Below are positions 16,032 through 24,749 of a stretch of DNA of 64,000 bases, one piece after another. Within the stretch, counting starts at the first letter, position 1; every line of letters begins with the position of its first letter. Below the pieces are notes generated by a model that saw only the letters and a program-made list of their open reading frames with translations, had not been told where the DNA came from and did not search any database. This DNA is from UTCHB3 sp008363265 (GTDB lineage: Bacteria; Bacteroidota; Ignavibacteria; Ignavibacteriales; Ignavibacteriaceae), in the NCBI GenBank assembly GCA_045863055.1, contig BTUW01000004.1, positions 62,001 through 126,000 on the forward strand, given 5' to 3'. Position numbers and translations under genes: made by a program.

Positions 16032-18448
16032 TGAAAATATTTAAGAACTTCTTCACTATCTTTATCCTGGCCGGATCGCTCCTGTCCGGTCAGGATTATG
16101 TATTCTTTACGAACAGCTCGGTCAGCACCTACTGGGATCCGAGTCTGGGTTCCTATACAGCTCCTTCATTTGTGGAACTGGTGTTCGACAGTAAATTTCC
16201 TGTTTCGACCCAATACGCCTTTTCAGGTGCGAACAGTCTTAAACTGAGGTGGCGCTCCATGGAGTCAGGTGCATGGCGACTGGGTGTTGCGGGTTCCGGA
16301 AATCCTCTGTTTGATGTTAATTTAAGGGACACCCTTAGTTTTTATATCTATTCTTCAGGTAATGTAAGCGTAGAAAACCTCCCCCTCCTTTACCTTCAGG
16401 ATAATTCCGGCTCAGCCACGGGAACGGTTCCAATGGGTAACTACCTCTCAGATCTGCCCGCGCATACCTGGAAGAGGGTGCTGGTTCCACTGTCGCTTTT
16501 CAGAAACAACGCGGGAACCACCGACCTGACAAAGATAAGATATGTCTTCTTCTCTCGGAACGGCGTTGATACCACCGAGCACATTTGCTTCATCGATGAA
16601 GTGAGGATGGTACTTAAAGGCGGGATCGATCCCACACCACCATCAACTCCGACGGGACTGGTGGCGAAAGGCTATGAAAAACATTTCGACCTCAGATGGA
16701 TGAAGAGCCCTGAGAGTGATGTTGCCGGCTATAATATCTATAAAAAAGAGGGAAACAACTGGATCAGGGCGGGAACTACAAACGCCAACGACAACTATTT
16801 CTATGAGTGGATCGGAAGTCTCGGCACCGGCAGGACATTTGCCGTAACAGCGTTCGACACATCCTACAATGAATCCCCTAAAACCCCTGAAATAACCGTT
16901 ACAACCTCCGCCATGACCGATGAGGATTTCCTCGATATGGTGCAGGCTGCGACTTTCCGCTACTTCTGGCATTACGCGCATCCCGTTTCCGGGCTCGCCC
17001 GTGAACGCCTGAACAGCGGCGAAACCGTCACGACCGGTGGCTCGGGCTTTGGGCTTATGGGAATTCCCGTCGGTATCGAACGCGGATACATCACCCGTCA
17101 GGAAGGTGCTGAAAGGGCACTAAAAGTTGTGAATTTCCTGCTGACCAAGGCTGACAGGTTCCACGGCGCTTGGTCGCACTGGCTTAATGGCACCACCGGA
17201 GCCGTGATCCCCTTCAGTACATATGACAATGGCGGCGATCTGGTGGAGACGGCTTTTCTCGTACAAGGTCTGCTCACGCTTCGCGGTTACTTCGATGCTC
17301 AGACACCTCTTGAAACAGAAGTGAGGGCCAAGATCACTCAGGCATGGGAAACTGTCGAGTGGAATTGGTACAGGAGATACGCTAACACATTTAAACTTTA
17401 CTGGCACTGGTCGCCAAATTATGGCTGGCAGATGAACATGCCCGTTTCAGGTTATATGGAAGCGATGATAATGTACATGCTCGCCATCGCCTCACCGACC
17501 TATCCGATGCCCGCCAACTCATACTGGCTCGGATGGACCGGAAGCGGTTACCAGAACACAGGCACCTACTATGGCTTTAGGCTGTGGGTTGGTCAGAACA
17601 CAGGCGGACCCCTGTTCTTCGCGCATTACTCTTACCTCGGCTTCGACCCGAGGCACAAGAAAGACCAATACGCAAACTATTTCGACCACAACAGAAATCA
17701 GACCCTCGTAAACAGGGCTTACTGTATCGCCAATCCTAAAGGCTACGCGGGATACGGTCCAAATACATGGGGACTTACAGCTTCAGATAACCCCTGGGGT
17801 TACTCGGCTCACGAACCCACAAGCTGGGGTGACAACGGAACCATTGCCCCGACCGCGGCACTTTCATCCATGCCATACACCCCCGTCGAGTCTATTGCTG
17901 CTCTTAAGAACATGTACAGAACCTACGGCGCAAACCTTTGGGGAGTCTACGGCTTTAAGGACGCGTTCAATCCGCAGCAGAACTGGTTCGCTTCAAGCTA
18001 CCTCGCAATCGATCAGGGGCCTATCCTCGCGATGATAGAGAATTACAGAACGGGTCTGTTGTGGAACAAGTTCATGTCGAATCCCGAGATCGCTCCCATG
18101 TTAACGGCGATTGGTTTTATTCCTGACACCACCACTTCAGTAGAGGATGAAACCCCTGCAGAAGTGCCATCTGAGTTCAAATTGGATGGGAATTACCCGA
18201 ACCCGTTCAATCCCTCGACAAAAATTGTCTTTTCACTCCCCGAAAGTGCACCGGTGGCACTTCAGATATTCAATGCCTTGGGTGATCTGGTTTATGAAAC
18301 CAAGTCGCAGTGGTTCGAGCGGGGGAGAAACGAATTTTTTTGGAACGGCCAAAACAGCGGGAATACGGCCGCGCCTTCAGGAGTTTACCTCTATAAAATA
18401 AGTGCGAACGGTACCACCCTTACCGGTAAAATGGTGATGATGAAATGA
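16031..18448 (+). CDS. PF10091/GH144-type endo-beta-1,2-glucanase candidate, T9SS-exported
   Basis: 805 residues from the ATG at 16031. Signal peptide ending LLSGQ, a CBM-like jelly roll (about 25-205), a fibronectin III domain (about 210-295), then the putative glucoamylase/GH144 (alpha/alpha)6 domain (about 300-695) with FLDMVQAATFRYFWHYAHP, GSGFGLMGIPVGIERG, WGLTASDNPWGY and GDNGTIAPTAA. It ends in a T9SS domain with NYPNPFNPSTKI. PF10091 includes GH144 endo-beta-1,2-glucanases that release sophoro-oligosaccharides; that activity is inferred from family and context. It should act on the cell surface. Its TGA overlaps the ATG of the ABC binding protein, so enzyme and importer are coupled. 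Confidence 0.85.
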   Translation: MKIFKNFFTIFILAGSLLSGQDYVFFTNSSVSTYWDPSLGSYTAPSFVELVFDSKFPVSTQYAFSGANSLKLRWRSMESGAWRLGVAGSGNPLFDVNLRDTLSFYIYSSGNVSVENLPLLYLQDNSGSATGTVPMGNYLSDLPAHTWKRVLVPLSLFRNNAGTTDLTKIRYVFFSRNGVDTTEHICFIDEVRMVLKGGIDPTPPSTPTGLVAKGYEKHFDLRWMKSPESDVAGYNIYKKEGNNWIRAGTTNANDNYFYEWIGSLGTGRTFAVTAFDTSYNESPKTPEITVTTSAMTDEDFLDMVQAATFRYFWHYAHPVSGLARERLNSGETVTTGGSGFGLMGIPVGIERGYITRQEGAERALKVVNFLLTKADRFHGAWSHWLNGTTGAVIPFSTYDNGGDLVETAFLVQGLLTLRGYFDAQTPLETEVRAKITQAWETVEWNWYRRYANTFKLYWHWSPNYGWQMNMPVSGYMEAMIMYMLAIASPTYPMPANSYWLGWTGSGYQNTGTYYGFRLWVGQNTGGPLFFAHYSYLGFDPRHKKDQYANYFDHNRNQTLVNRAYCIANPKGYAGYGPNTWGLTASDNPWGYSAHEPTSWGDNGTIAPTAALSSMPYTPVESIAALKNMYRTYGANLWGVYGFKDAFNPQQNWFASSYLAIDQGPILAMIENYRTGLLWNKFMSNPEIAPMLTAIGFIPDTTTSVEDETPAEVPSEFKLDGNYPNPFNPSTKIVFSLPESAPVALQIFNALGDLVYETKSQWFERGRNEFFWNGQNSGNTAAPSGVYLYKISANGTTLTGKMVMMK

Positions 18449-19752
18449 ATGGTTGGAGGAAGCAGGTCAACCTGAGACTCAGATTGGTTTTGGCAGTGGG
18501 TTTGATCCTGCTTCCTTTATTATTCATTTCGGCCGGCTGTTCAGACACTAAGAAGGATGTTACTGAGATCACCTTCTGGGGCATGGGCTCCGAGGGGGAG
18601 AAGATACAGAAACTTATCCCCGAATTTCACAAAAGAAACCCCGGCATCAGGGTAAAGGTGCAAATGGTCCCCTGGACGGCGGCTCAGGAGAAGCTTATCT
18701 CCTCATTCGCAGCCGACAACACCCCTGATATCTGTCAGCTCGGTAACACCTGGGTGCCGCAGTTCGTGCTTCTGGAAGCCCTTGAACCCCTCGATGGCTA
18801 TATATCTAGAAGCAAGGTTGTGAAACCGGAATTCTACTTCAAAGGGATCTGGAACACTAATGAAGTGGAGGGGAAGATCCACGGCATCCCCTGGTACATC
18901 GACACCCGGATAATCTATTACCGTAAAGATATTTTTGCAAAGGCCGGCTACAATGAGCCGCCAAAAACATGGGATGAACTCCTCGATCTCTCACGGAAGA
19001 TCGTGAAACTGCAGAACGATCCGAACAAATACGCGATTTACCTCCCCACTAACGAGTGGGCACCTTTTGTGATCTTCGGTTTGCAGAACGGTTCCGACCT
19101 GATAAAGAACAACTGGACATACGGCAACTTCAGCGGTAAAGAGTTCGTTGAAGCATTCAAATACCTGATCAGGTTTCATAAAGAGCGTCTCACTCCCATG
19201 GGCGTTTCCCAGGTAACCAATGTTTACCAAGCGTTCGAGCAGGAGTTTTTCGCAATGTATATCTCGGGACCATGGAACATCCCTGAGTTCAAGCGCTGGA
19301 TGAAAGATTCAACAGGAGAGAAGTGGGGTACGGCACCACTTCCGGGGAAACACGGTTATCCCGGGGCATCGCTGGCGGGGGGATCGAGTCTGGTTGTCTT
19401 CAAAAATTCAAAGAACAAGGCAGCTGCCTGGAAGTTTGTTGAGTTCCTTTCAGAGAAGGAAACACAGCTCGCGTTCTTCCGCGAAACCAACAACCTCCCG
19501 GCAGTTGTATCAGCCTGGGATGAACCTTATTTTAAGAACGATCAGTTCATTCAGGCATTTTACGAACAATTCAAGAATGTTGTGGCCACGCCCAAAATAC
19601 CTGAATGGGAGCAGATTGTCTTCGCTAAACTTCAACAGTACGCCGAGTACGCCGCCCGCGGCACAATGACCGAGGAAGAGGCGATGAAAGCGATGGATAA
19701 GGAAGTTAATGTGATACTTGAGAAGAGAAGATGGTTGTTGAGTGATCAGTGA
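18445..19752 (+). CDS. ABC transporter sugar-binding protein (family 1 extracellular)
   Basis: 435 residues. A hydrophobic N-terminus ends in FISAGCSDTKK, a likely lipoprotein site at the cysteine. The body follows the UgpB/MalE family: ITFWGMGSEGEKIQKLIPEFHKRNPGI at the start, DICQLGNTWVPQF, GIPWYIDTRIIYYRKDIF and the ASLAGGSSLVVFKNSKNK..WKFVEFL segment. It should capture an oligosaccharide in the periplasm and pass it to the two permeases downstream. It overlaps the GH144 stop by 4 bases (ATGA). The last codons and the stop are formed by a heptamer array (AGTGATC units from 19741), so the natural C-terminus may have been altered. Confidence 0.92.
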   Translation: MNGWRKQVNLRLRLVLAVGLILLPLLFISAGCSDTKKDVTEITFWGMGSEGEKIQKLIPEFHKRNPGIRVKVQMVPWTAAQEKLISSFAADNTPDICQLGNTWVPQFVLLEALEPLDGYISRSKVVKPEFYFKGIWNTNEVEGKIHGIPWYIDTRIIYYRKDIFAKAGYNEPPKTWDELLDLSRKIVKLQNDPNKYAIYLPTNEWAPFVIFGLQNGSDLIKNNWTYGNFSGKEFVEAFKYLIRFHKERLTPMGVSQVTNVYQAFEQEFFAMYISGPWNIPEFKRWMKDSTGEKWGTAPLPGKHGYPGASLAGGSSLVVFKNSKNKAAAWKFVEFLSEKETQLAFFRETNNLPAVVSAWDEPYFKNDQFIQAFYEQFKNVVATPKIPEWEQIVFAKLQQYAEYAARGTMTEEEAMKAMDKEVNVILEKRRWLLSDQ

Positions 19753-19796
19753 TCAGTGATCAGTGATTAGTGATCAGTGATTAGTTATTAGCTATT
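19741..19796 (+). repeat. Heptamer array supplying the stop codon of the binding-protein gene
   Basis: Eight 7-base units in register (AGTGATC three times, then AGTGATT, AGTGATC, AGTGATT, AGTTATT, AGCTATT). The stop TGA of the upstream CDS (19750-19752) lies in the second unit, so the final residues Ser-Asp-Gln come from the repeat. Confidence 0.85.
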
Positions 19797-19842
19797 ATCC
19801 GCCGCCGCGGAATTAGCGGTTCTTAGTTTCACAGGTTTTTAA

Positions 19843-19889
19843 TGCGCCGCGGCGCACATAAGTTCATAAGTTCTTTCGTTCTTGAGTTC
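19843..19889 (-). repeat. Composite intergenic repeat, copy 3 (inverted)
   Basis: Read on the minus strand: four octamers (GAACTCAA, GAACGAAA, GAACTTAT twice; 19889-19858), one G, then the perfect 14-base palindrome TGCGCCGCGGCGCA (19856-19843) and TT. It ends 14 bases before the permease start codon at 19904. Confidence 0.85.
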
Positions 19890-19903
19890 TGAAAAAAAAG
19901 TTT

Positions 19904-20773
19904 ATGAGAAAAGCAGCATATATATTTTTGGCACCGGCGCTTACGGCGATATTTGTTTTCTTCTTTATCCCGGTGATAAGCGCGTTCGTTATCAGTTTCA
20001 CTGATTTCGATATCTATGCCATAGGCAACTACAGCAAGTTCCGGTTTACCGGGTTGGATAACTATATCAAGTTGTTCGACAACCCATTGTTCTGGAAGGC
20101 ACTGAAGAACACCTTCTTCTTCGTGGTTGTCTCGGGACCGCTTTCAATAGCTGTTTCACTCGGAGCCGCGATACTGCTTAACTCAAAACTGGTGAAGTTC
20201 AAGGGTGTGTTCCGTCTGGTATATTTTATGCCGGTTGTTACCACACTTGTTGCGGTTTCGATCGTGTGGCGGTTCATTTATCACCCTGAATTCGGTTTGT
20301 TGAATTACGGTTTGAGCTTTATCGGGATCGACAAGATCGACTGGCTCGGTGACCCGAACTGGGCAATGCCTTCGATCATCATTCTTTCGATCTGGAAGAA
20401 CTTCGGTTACAACATGATCATTTTTATCGCGGGATTGCAGAACATACCGGAAGAACTGTACGAGGCAGCTCACATTGAAGGGGCAAACGCCTGGCAACGG
20501 TTCACAAAGATCACACTGCCGATGCTGGCGCCGACAACAATTTTCATAACGATCATCACAATGATCGGATACTTCCAGCTCTTCGCGGAGCCTTACATCA
20601 TGACTCAGGGTGGCCCGCTGGACAGCACCCTCAGCATTGTTCTTTACATGTACCAGGAGGGATTCCGCTGGTGGAACATGGGGTACTCATCATCGATCGC
20701 ATTCGTGCTGTTCGTGATAATTCTTGCGGGCACGCTCTTGCAGATGTGGTACCAGAAGAGGAAGGAGGCCTGA
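19904..20773 (+). CDS. ABC sugar transporter permease (MalF/UgpA type)
   Basis: 289 residues with six predicted membrane helices. The EAA loop that contacts the ATPase is present: ELYEAAHIEGANAWQRFTKITLPML (about residues 186-210). It starts at ATG 19904, after a 151-base spacer filled by repeat arrays, and ends one base before the second permease starts. It forms the membrane channel with the next gene product. Confidence 0.95.
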   Translation: MRKAAYIFLAPALTAIFVFFFIPVISAFVISFTDFDIYAIGNYSKFRFTGLDNYIKLFDNPLFWKALKNTFFFVVVSGPLSIAVSLGAAILLNSKLVKFKGVFRLVYFMPVVTTLVAVSIVWRFIYHPEFGLLNYGLSFIGIDKIDWLGDPNWAMPSIIILSIWKNFGYNMIIFIAGLQNIPEELYEAAHIEGANAWQRFTKITLPMLAPTTIFITIITMIGYFQLFAEPYIMTQGGPLDSTLSIVLYMYQEGFRWWNMGYSSSIAFVLFVIILAGTLLQMWYQKRKEA

Positions 20774-20774
20774 G

Positions 20775-21584
20775 ATGAAGAAGTTCATGCTGCATGCTTT
20801 CCTCGTGATCACAGGTTTTCTGACACTTGCGCCGTTTATCTGGATGGTTTCAGCATCATTCATGCACGATGGTCATGCATCAGTTTTCCCGCCGAGGTTT
20901 CTGCCCGATGAGTTCACGCTGACGCAGTATGAAACCCTCTTTTCACGGCTGGATGTGTCGCGAAACCTGCTGAACAGCTTTATGCTTTCGGTGATAGTTA
21001 CAGTCGTATCCCTGGTTTTTAACTCGATGGCGGGGTTCGCGTTCGCGAAGTACCGTTTCGCGGGGAAGGATGCGATCTTCAAACTGCTTTTGAGTTCGAT
21101 GGTCATCCCGGCTCAGGTTACGATGCTCCCTTTGTTCCTGATGCTCAAGGAGTTCGGATTCATGAATACGTACATGGCGATCATTATTCCCGGTCTGGCG
21201 AACGTCTTCGGCATATTCCTGATCAGGCAGTATGTGATGGCGATACCCGACAGCCTCATTGAGTCGGCGAAGATAGACGGCGCAACCGATTTTCAGATAT
21301 ACTACAAGATTATTGTGCCGCTTGCAGCCCCCGTGATGGTGACCCTGGCAATTTTCACATTTATGGGAACCTGGAACGATTTCCTCTGGCCGCTCATCGT
21401 GCTGAACGACAGCGACATGTACACATTGCCCGTTGCACTGGCAAATCTTATGGGTGAACATACCAAAGATCCTGAACTTATGATGGCCGGAAGTGTGATA
21501 ACGATCCTTCCGGTAATGTTGATATTTCTTGTGCTGCAGAAATATTATATAAAGGGGATCATGATGGGTAGCGTTAAGGAATGA
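20775..21584 (+). CDS. ABC sugar transporter permease (MalG/UgpE type)
   Basis: 269 residues from the ATG at 20775, chosen because GGAGG precedes it and MKKFMLHAFLVITGFLTLAPFIWMVSASF is a normal MalG-type start. Six membrane helices and the EAA loop ESAKIDGATDFQIYYKIIVPLAAP are present. No nucleotide-binding ATPase follows, so the importer must use an ATPase encoded elsewhere, as MsmK-type shared ATPases do in other bacteria. Confidence 0.95.
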   Translation: MKKFMLHAFLVITGFLTLAPFIWMVSASFMHDGHASVFPPRFLPDEFTLTQYETLFSRLDVSRNLLNSFMLSVIVTVVSLVFNSMAGFAFAKYRFAGKDAIFKLLLSSMVIPAQVTMLPLFLMLKEFGFMNTYMAIIIPGLANVFGIFLIRQYVMAIPDSLIESAKIDGATDFQIYYKIIVPLAAPVMVTLAIFTFMGTWNDFLWPLIVLNDSDMYTLPVALANLMGEHTKDPELMMAGSVITILPVMLIFLVLQKYYIKGIMMGSVKE

Positions 21585-21609
21585 AAATTTACAGATAGTC
21601 ACTTTTTTA

Positions 21610-21660
21610 TTTGATTATTTCCTTGAGATTCCTTATTTTTTCGAATGTAAACGTTTACAT
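21610..21660 (+). promoter_or_regulatory. Promoter and perfect LacI-family operator of the regulator gene
   Basis: TTTG (21610-21613), 20 bases, TATTTTTT (21634-21641, 7 of 8 to TAnnTTTG), then the perfect 16-base palindrome ATGTAAACGTTTACAT (21645-21660) with the central CG usual for LacI-family sites. It lies 24 bases before the regulator's ATG. The distance between -7 element and operator (3 bases) resembles that at 11412-11463 (5 bases). Autoregulation is inferred. Confidence 0.75.
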
Positions 21661-21683
21661 ATTTTTACAGAAGAAACCCTAAA

Positions 21684-22718
21684 ATGACCAGAAAAAACAT
21701 TCACGAAGTGGCAAAACTTGCAGGTGTGTCGATCGCAACCGTATCCCGTGCCTTTAACAACAGCAAATTGATAAAGGGGGACACCAAGTCACGCATATTG
21801 AGAATAGCCGAGGAGATCGACTACAAACCAAGTCCTTTGGCAAGGGGGCTTTCAACCCGGATGACGGATACGATCGGTGTGATCATTCCGGATATCACGG
21901 GTGAATTTTTCACCGATATCATTCACGGTATCGATGAGGAAGCACACAGGTGGAACAAGTTTATCATCGTGGCCAGTTCGCACAGTCAGCGGAACGCGGT
22001 AGAGACGCTGATCGACTTTATGTCGAGCGGCCGCGTCGACGGGGTTATCATGATGGCACCGCAGATCCACAAGGAAGTGCCCGAGATAATTTCGAAAAGC
22101 AAACGTCCCGTGGTCTTGATAAACTCGCTGAATGATATCGATGAGGCTGTGAGTATCAGTATCGATAACTATCAGGGAACTGTCGCGAATGTTGAGCACC
22201 TCCTTGAGCATGGTTTCAAGAGGATCGCCATAATAAAGGGACCCAAGGATAACTGTGACGCCGAAGAGAGATTCCTTGGTTATCAGGACACACTCGAGAA
22301 GCACGGCATCGAGATAAACCCGAACTGGGTTGTCGATGGTGACTTTACAGTCAGGTCGGGGTATTACGGTTTCATGCGGCTGATGACACTCGCAGAGAGA
22401 CCGGAAGCGATTTTCGCCACCAACGACATGATGGCCCTTGGTGTTTATGAGGGGGCCAAGGTACTGAAAGTTAGAATACCTCAGGATATCGCGGTAACAG
22501 GATTTGACGATATTTATCTCAGCAGACTCCTTACACCGAGACTGACCACCGTGCACGCTCCGATAGAGGAGCTCGGAAGCAAGGCGGTAAGATACCTGCT
22601 CAAACTAATTGACGGTGAAGTGAATCCGCTGGAAGCATATCACGAAAAACTTTCGACAGGACTGATCATAGGCGGTTCGTGCGGTTGCACCAGCGCCAGT
22701 CCATCACCTTTGTTCTGA
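21684..22718 (+). CDS. LacI-family transcriptional regulator
   Basis: 344 residues. The N-terminal helix-turn-helix NIHEVAKLAGVSIATVSRAFNN (about 5-26) and hinge helix SPLARGLSTR precede a periplasmic-binding-protein-like effector domain (TDTIGVIIPDITGEFFTDIIHGI...TGFDDIYLSRLLTPRLTTV). Members bind palindromes like ATGTAAACGTTTACAT and release on binding a sugar. Such sites stand before this gene and before the gene at 11497, so it likely controls the carbohydrate locus; the effector would be an oligosaccharide or its breakdown product. Confidence 0.93.
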   Translation: MTRKNIHEVAKLAGVSIATVSRAFNNSKLIKGDTKSRILRIAEEIDYKPSPLARGLSTRMTDTIGVIIPDITGEFFTDIIHGIDEEAHRWNKFIIVASSHSQRNAVETLIDFMSSGRVDGVIMMAPQIHKEVPEIISKSKRPVVLINSLNDIDEAVSISIDNYQGTVANVEHLLEHGFKRIAIIKGPKDNCDAEERFLGYQDTLEKHGIEINPNWVVDGDFTVRSGYYGFMRLMTLAERPEAIFATNDMMALGVYEGAKVLKVRIPQDIAVTGFDDIYLSRLLTPRLTTVHAPIEELGSKAVRYLLKLIDGEVNPLEAYHEKLSTGLIIGGSCGCTSASPSPLF

Positions 22719-22765
22719 TAAATTTTTTTAATTCAACAATCATCAACAAAATAACGGGAGAAAAA

Positions 22766-24646
22766 ATGAAACGAATATTTGCTTCGTTGTTCATTCTTCT
22801 TTTTGCTGCTAACCTCTCATATGCACAGAACGTGGTGCGCAGCGATGCTCTTTGGGCAAAATTTGCTCTGGGCAATATCGTCCTCGACGGAAACATGAAT
22901 GAGGCCGACTGGGCCAAGGCTGATTCCGTTCAGGTAATTTACGGCCAACCCGGCGCATTGCCAACCAGCGGTTGGGCTTCCGAGTTCAACGAAAACGCGA
23001 TATACGACCCCGTAAGGGCAACCGTAAAGTTCCTCGTTAAAGATAACCACCTCTACCTCGGTTTTTGGATGCCCGACTCATCAGTCGGTGGTATCGCTGA
23101 CTGGGCAAGATGGGATGGTATCCTTATGAACATCAGGGACAAAGCCAGTCCGAACAGACCTCTTCCCGCGACAGAGTTTTTCTACACATGGTGGTACCTT
23201 AATGTACCTCAGTATCTTCAGCCGGGAACACCTCCCCGTTTCATCGGCCGTTTCGGTAACTTCAACGACACTACCAGAACCCCCGAGCAGCGTTCAGCAT
23301 GGGATGCCGGATACAGAACTGTTGGAGGCACTTCCTGCGATGATAACACACCCGATCAGGGATGGATGGTCGAAATGAAGATCGATCTTGCAGTCCTCGG
23401 TTACGACATCAATTCAATTGCCGGCGACATCATTCAGCTTAATTTCTCGATCTGGGATTGCGACTGGGTATGGGGCAATGTACCTGCGAGGATAAATGCG
23501 AACAGGGCCCACTACCAGCATCCCTGGGGTAACGCAAACGGAAGCAACGTGGTGAGAGTTTACGCCAGACCTGACGTTAACACAAACACAACCAATCCTC
23601 CGCTTGCTCCTGTTGAGTTCACGTTCAAAAACGGCGCGAACAAACCTGCACCTGTTATTGATGGAAGACTCGATGAAGAAGTATGGGCAGGTGCCCAGGA
23701 ACTCATTGTTGCATGGGACGACACAATTGGCCGTGCGGCATATCCCGGAGTCGGTCCATACCAGAGCGGTCAGTTCCAGCCCGAACTCGTAAGCGGCAGC
23801 AGACCTCCTGTGGTTGATCCCGGTTACGTGAAGATCAAATATTTCCACCGTGACGGATTCCTCTATGTGGGCGCTGATTTCAACGACCAGCTGATCCAGG
23901 GAACCAACACATTCGATGCGGTTGACGGTTTCGCCACTGTCCTTATGGACAGGGATTCATACGCGTCCGATCATTCACTTGAATCAAGAATGCTCAGACT
24001 AAGCTTCGACACCACCGGAAACGTTGTGGCCAAAGACTACATGCAGGCATTGCTCGACTCGAGTCAGTCGGCTTTCGCGTGGACCCTGAAGGGTGCCTCA
24101 ACCGTTAACAACAACAATGACGTTGACGAAGGCTACATAATCGAAGCCAAGTTCCAGCTTACCGGACACCTCGGTTACCCTGCCGATCTCGGTGACAGGG
24201 CTCTCTTCTTCGGTACCGTTCTTTATGACGGCGACTCATTCACTGATCCCGCGCTCAACTATGGCACCAGAACATGGTTCATGAGAGAGCACGGCGGCGG
24301 TCCTGCCCTCGCCTGGGTATACCTCAGCAACGATGGCGTGGTTGGAGTTGAAGACGAACTTTCAACGGTTCCCTCGACAATTCAGCTGATGGGCAACTAT
24401 CCCAATCCTTTCAACCCCTCGACCAGGATCAGATTCTCGGTTCCTCAGTCAGGTCAGGTTGAAGTGGCGGTTTACAATTCACTCGGTCAGCTCGTAACAA
24501 AGCAGCTCGTTAACGCTACTTCCGGAACTCAGGAAGTTAACTTCGATGCCAGCGGCCTCACTTCAGGTATCTACCTCTACAAGGTGGCCATGAAGAATGG
24601 TGCTGACAATGCTGCCGTTACCGGCAAGATGATCCTGATGAAGTAA
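22766..24646 (+). CDS. Exported protein with two CBM9-like domains and T9SS tail
   Basis: 626 residues from ATG 22766, supported by GGGAG five bases upstream and a proper signal peptide (ending LSYAQ). Two CBM9-like units start IVLDGNMNEADW (about 32) and PVIDGRLDEEVW (about 295). The T9SS tail has NYPNPFNPSTRI and ends KMILMK. It is related in design to the protein at 11497, but its two units are much less alike. It follows LacI by 47 bases with no terminator seen. A surface glycan-binding role is inferred; no catalytic domain is visible. Confidence 0.85.
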   Translation: MKRIFASLFILLFAANLSYAQNVVRSDALWAKFALGNIVLDGNMNEADWAKADSVQVIYGQPGALPTSGWASEFNENAIYDPVRATVKFLVKDNHLYLGFWMPDSSVGGIADWARWDGILMNIRDKASPNRPLPATEFFYTWWYLNVPQYLQPGTPPRFIGRFGNFNDTTRTPEQRSAWDAGYRTVGGTSCDDNTPDQGWMVEMKIDLAVLGYDINSIAGDIIQLNFSIWDCDWVWGNVPARINANRAHYQHPWGNANGSNVVRVYARPDVNTNTTNPPLAPVEFTFKNGANKPAPVIDGRLDEEVWAGAQELIVAWDDTIGRAAYPGVGPYQSGQFQPELVSGSRPPVVDPGYVKIKYFHRDGFLYVGADFNDQLIQGTNTFDAVDGFATVLMDRDSYASDHSLESRMLRLSFDTTGNVVAKDYMQALLDSSQSAFAWTLKGASTVNNNNDVDEGYIIEAKFQLTGHLGYPADLGDRALFFGTVLYDGDSFTDPALNYGTRTWFMREHGGGPALAWVYLSNDGVVGVEDELSTVPSTIQLMGNYPNPFNPSTRIRFSVPQSGQVEVAVYNSLGQLVTKQLVNATSGTQEVNFDASGLTSGIYLYKVAMKNGADNAAVTGKMILMK

Positions 24647-24670
24647 TATTCCTCAGAAGAAGAACTAATA

Positions 24671-24706
24671 GAGACGGCGGAGCGTGAGAACGCTCCGCCG
24701 GTTCTC
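24671..24706 (+). terminator. Strong hairpin before the TonB receptor gene
   Basis: CGGCGGAGCG (24675-24684) pairs perfectly with CGCTCCGCCG (24691-24700) around TGAGAA, flanked by GAGA and TTCTC that extend the stem with a bulge. It lies 25 bases after the CBM9-like gene stop and has no T tract. It may be an mRNA-stabilising 3' end or partial terminator rather than a full one. Confidence 0.55.
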
Positions 24707-24749
24707 TGAAACAAACAAGATCAAATACCAAATACATACTGGTGACAAT

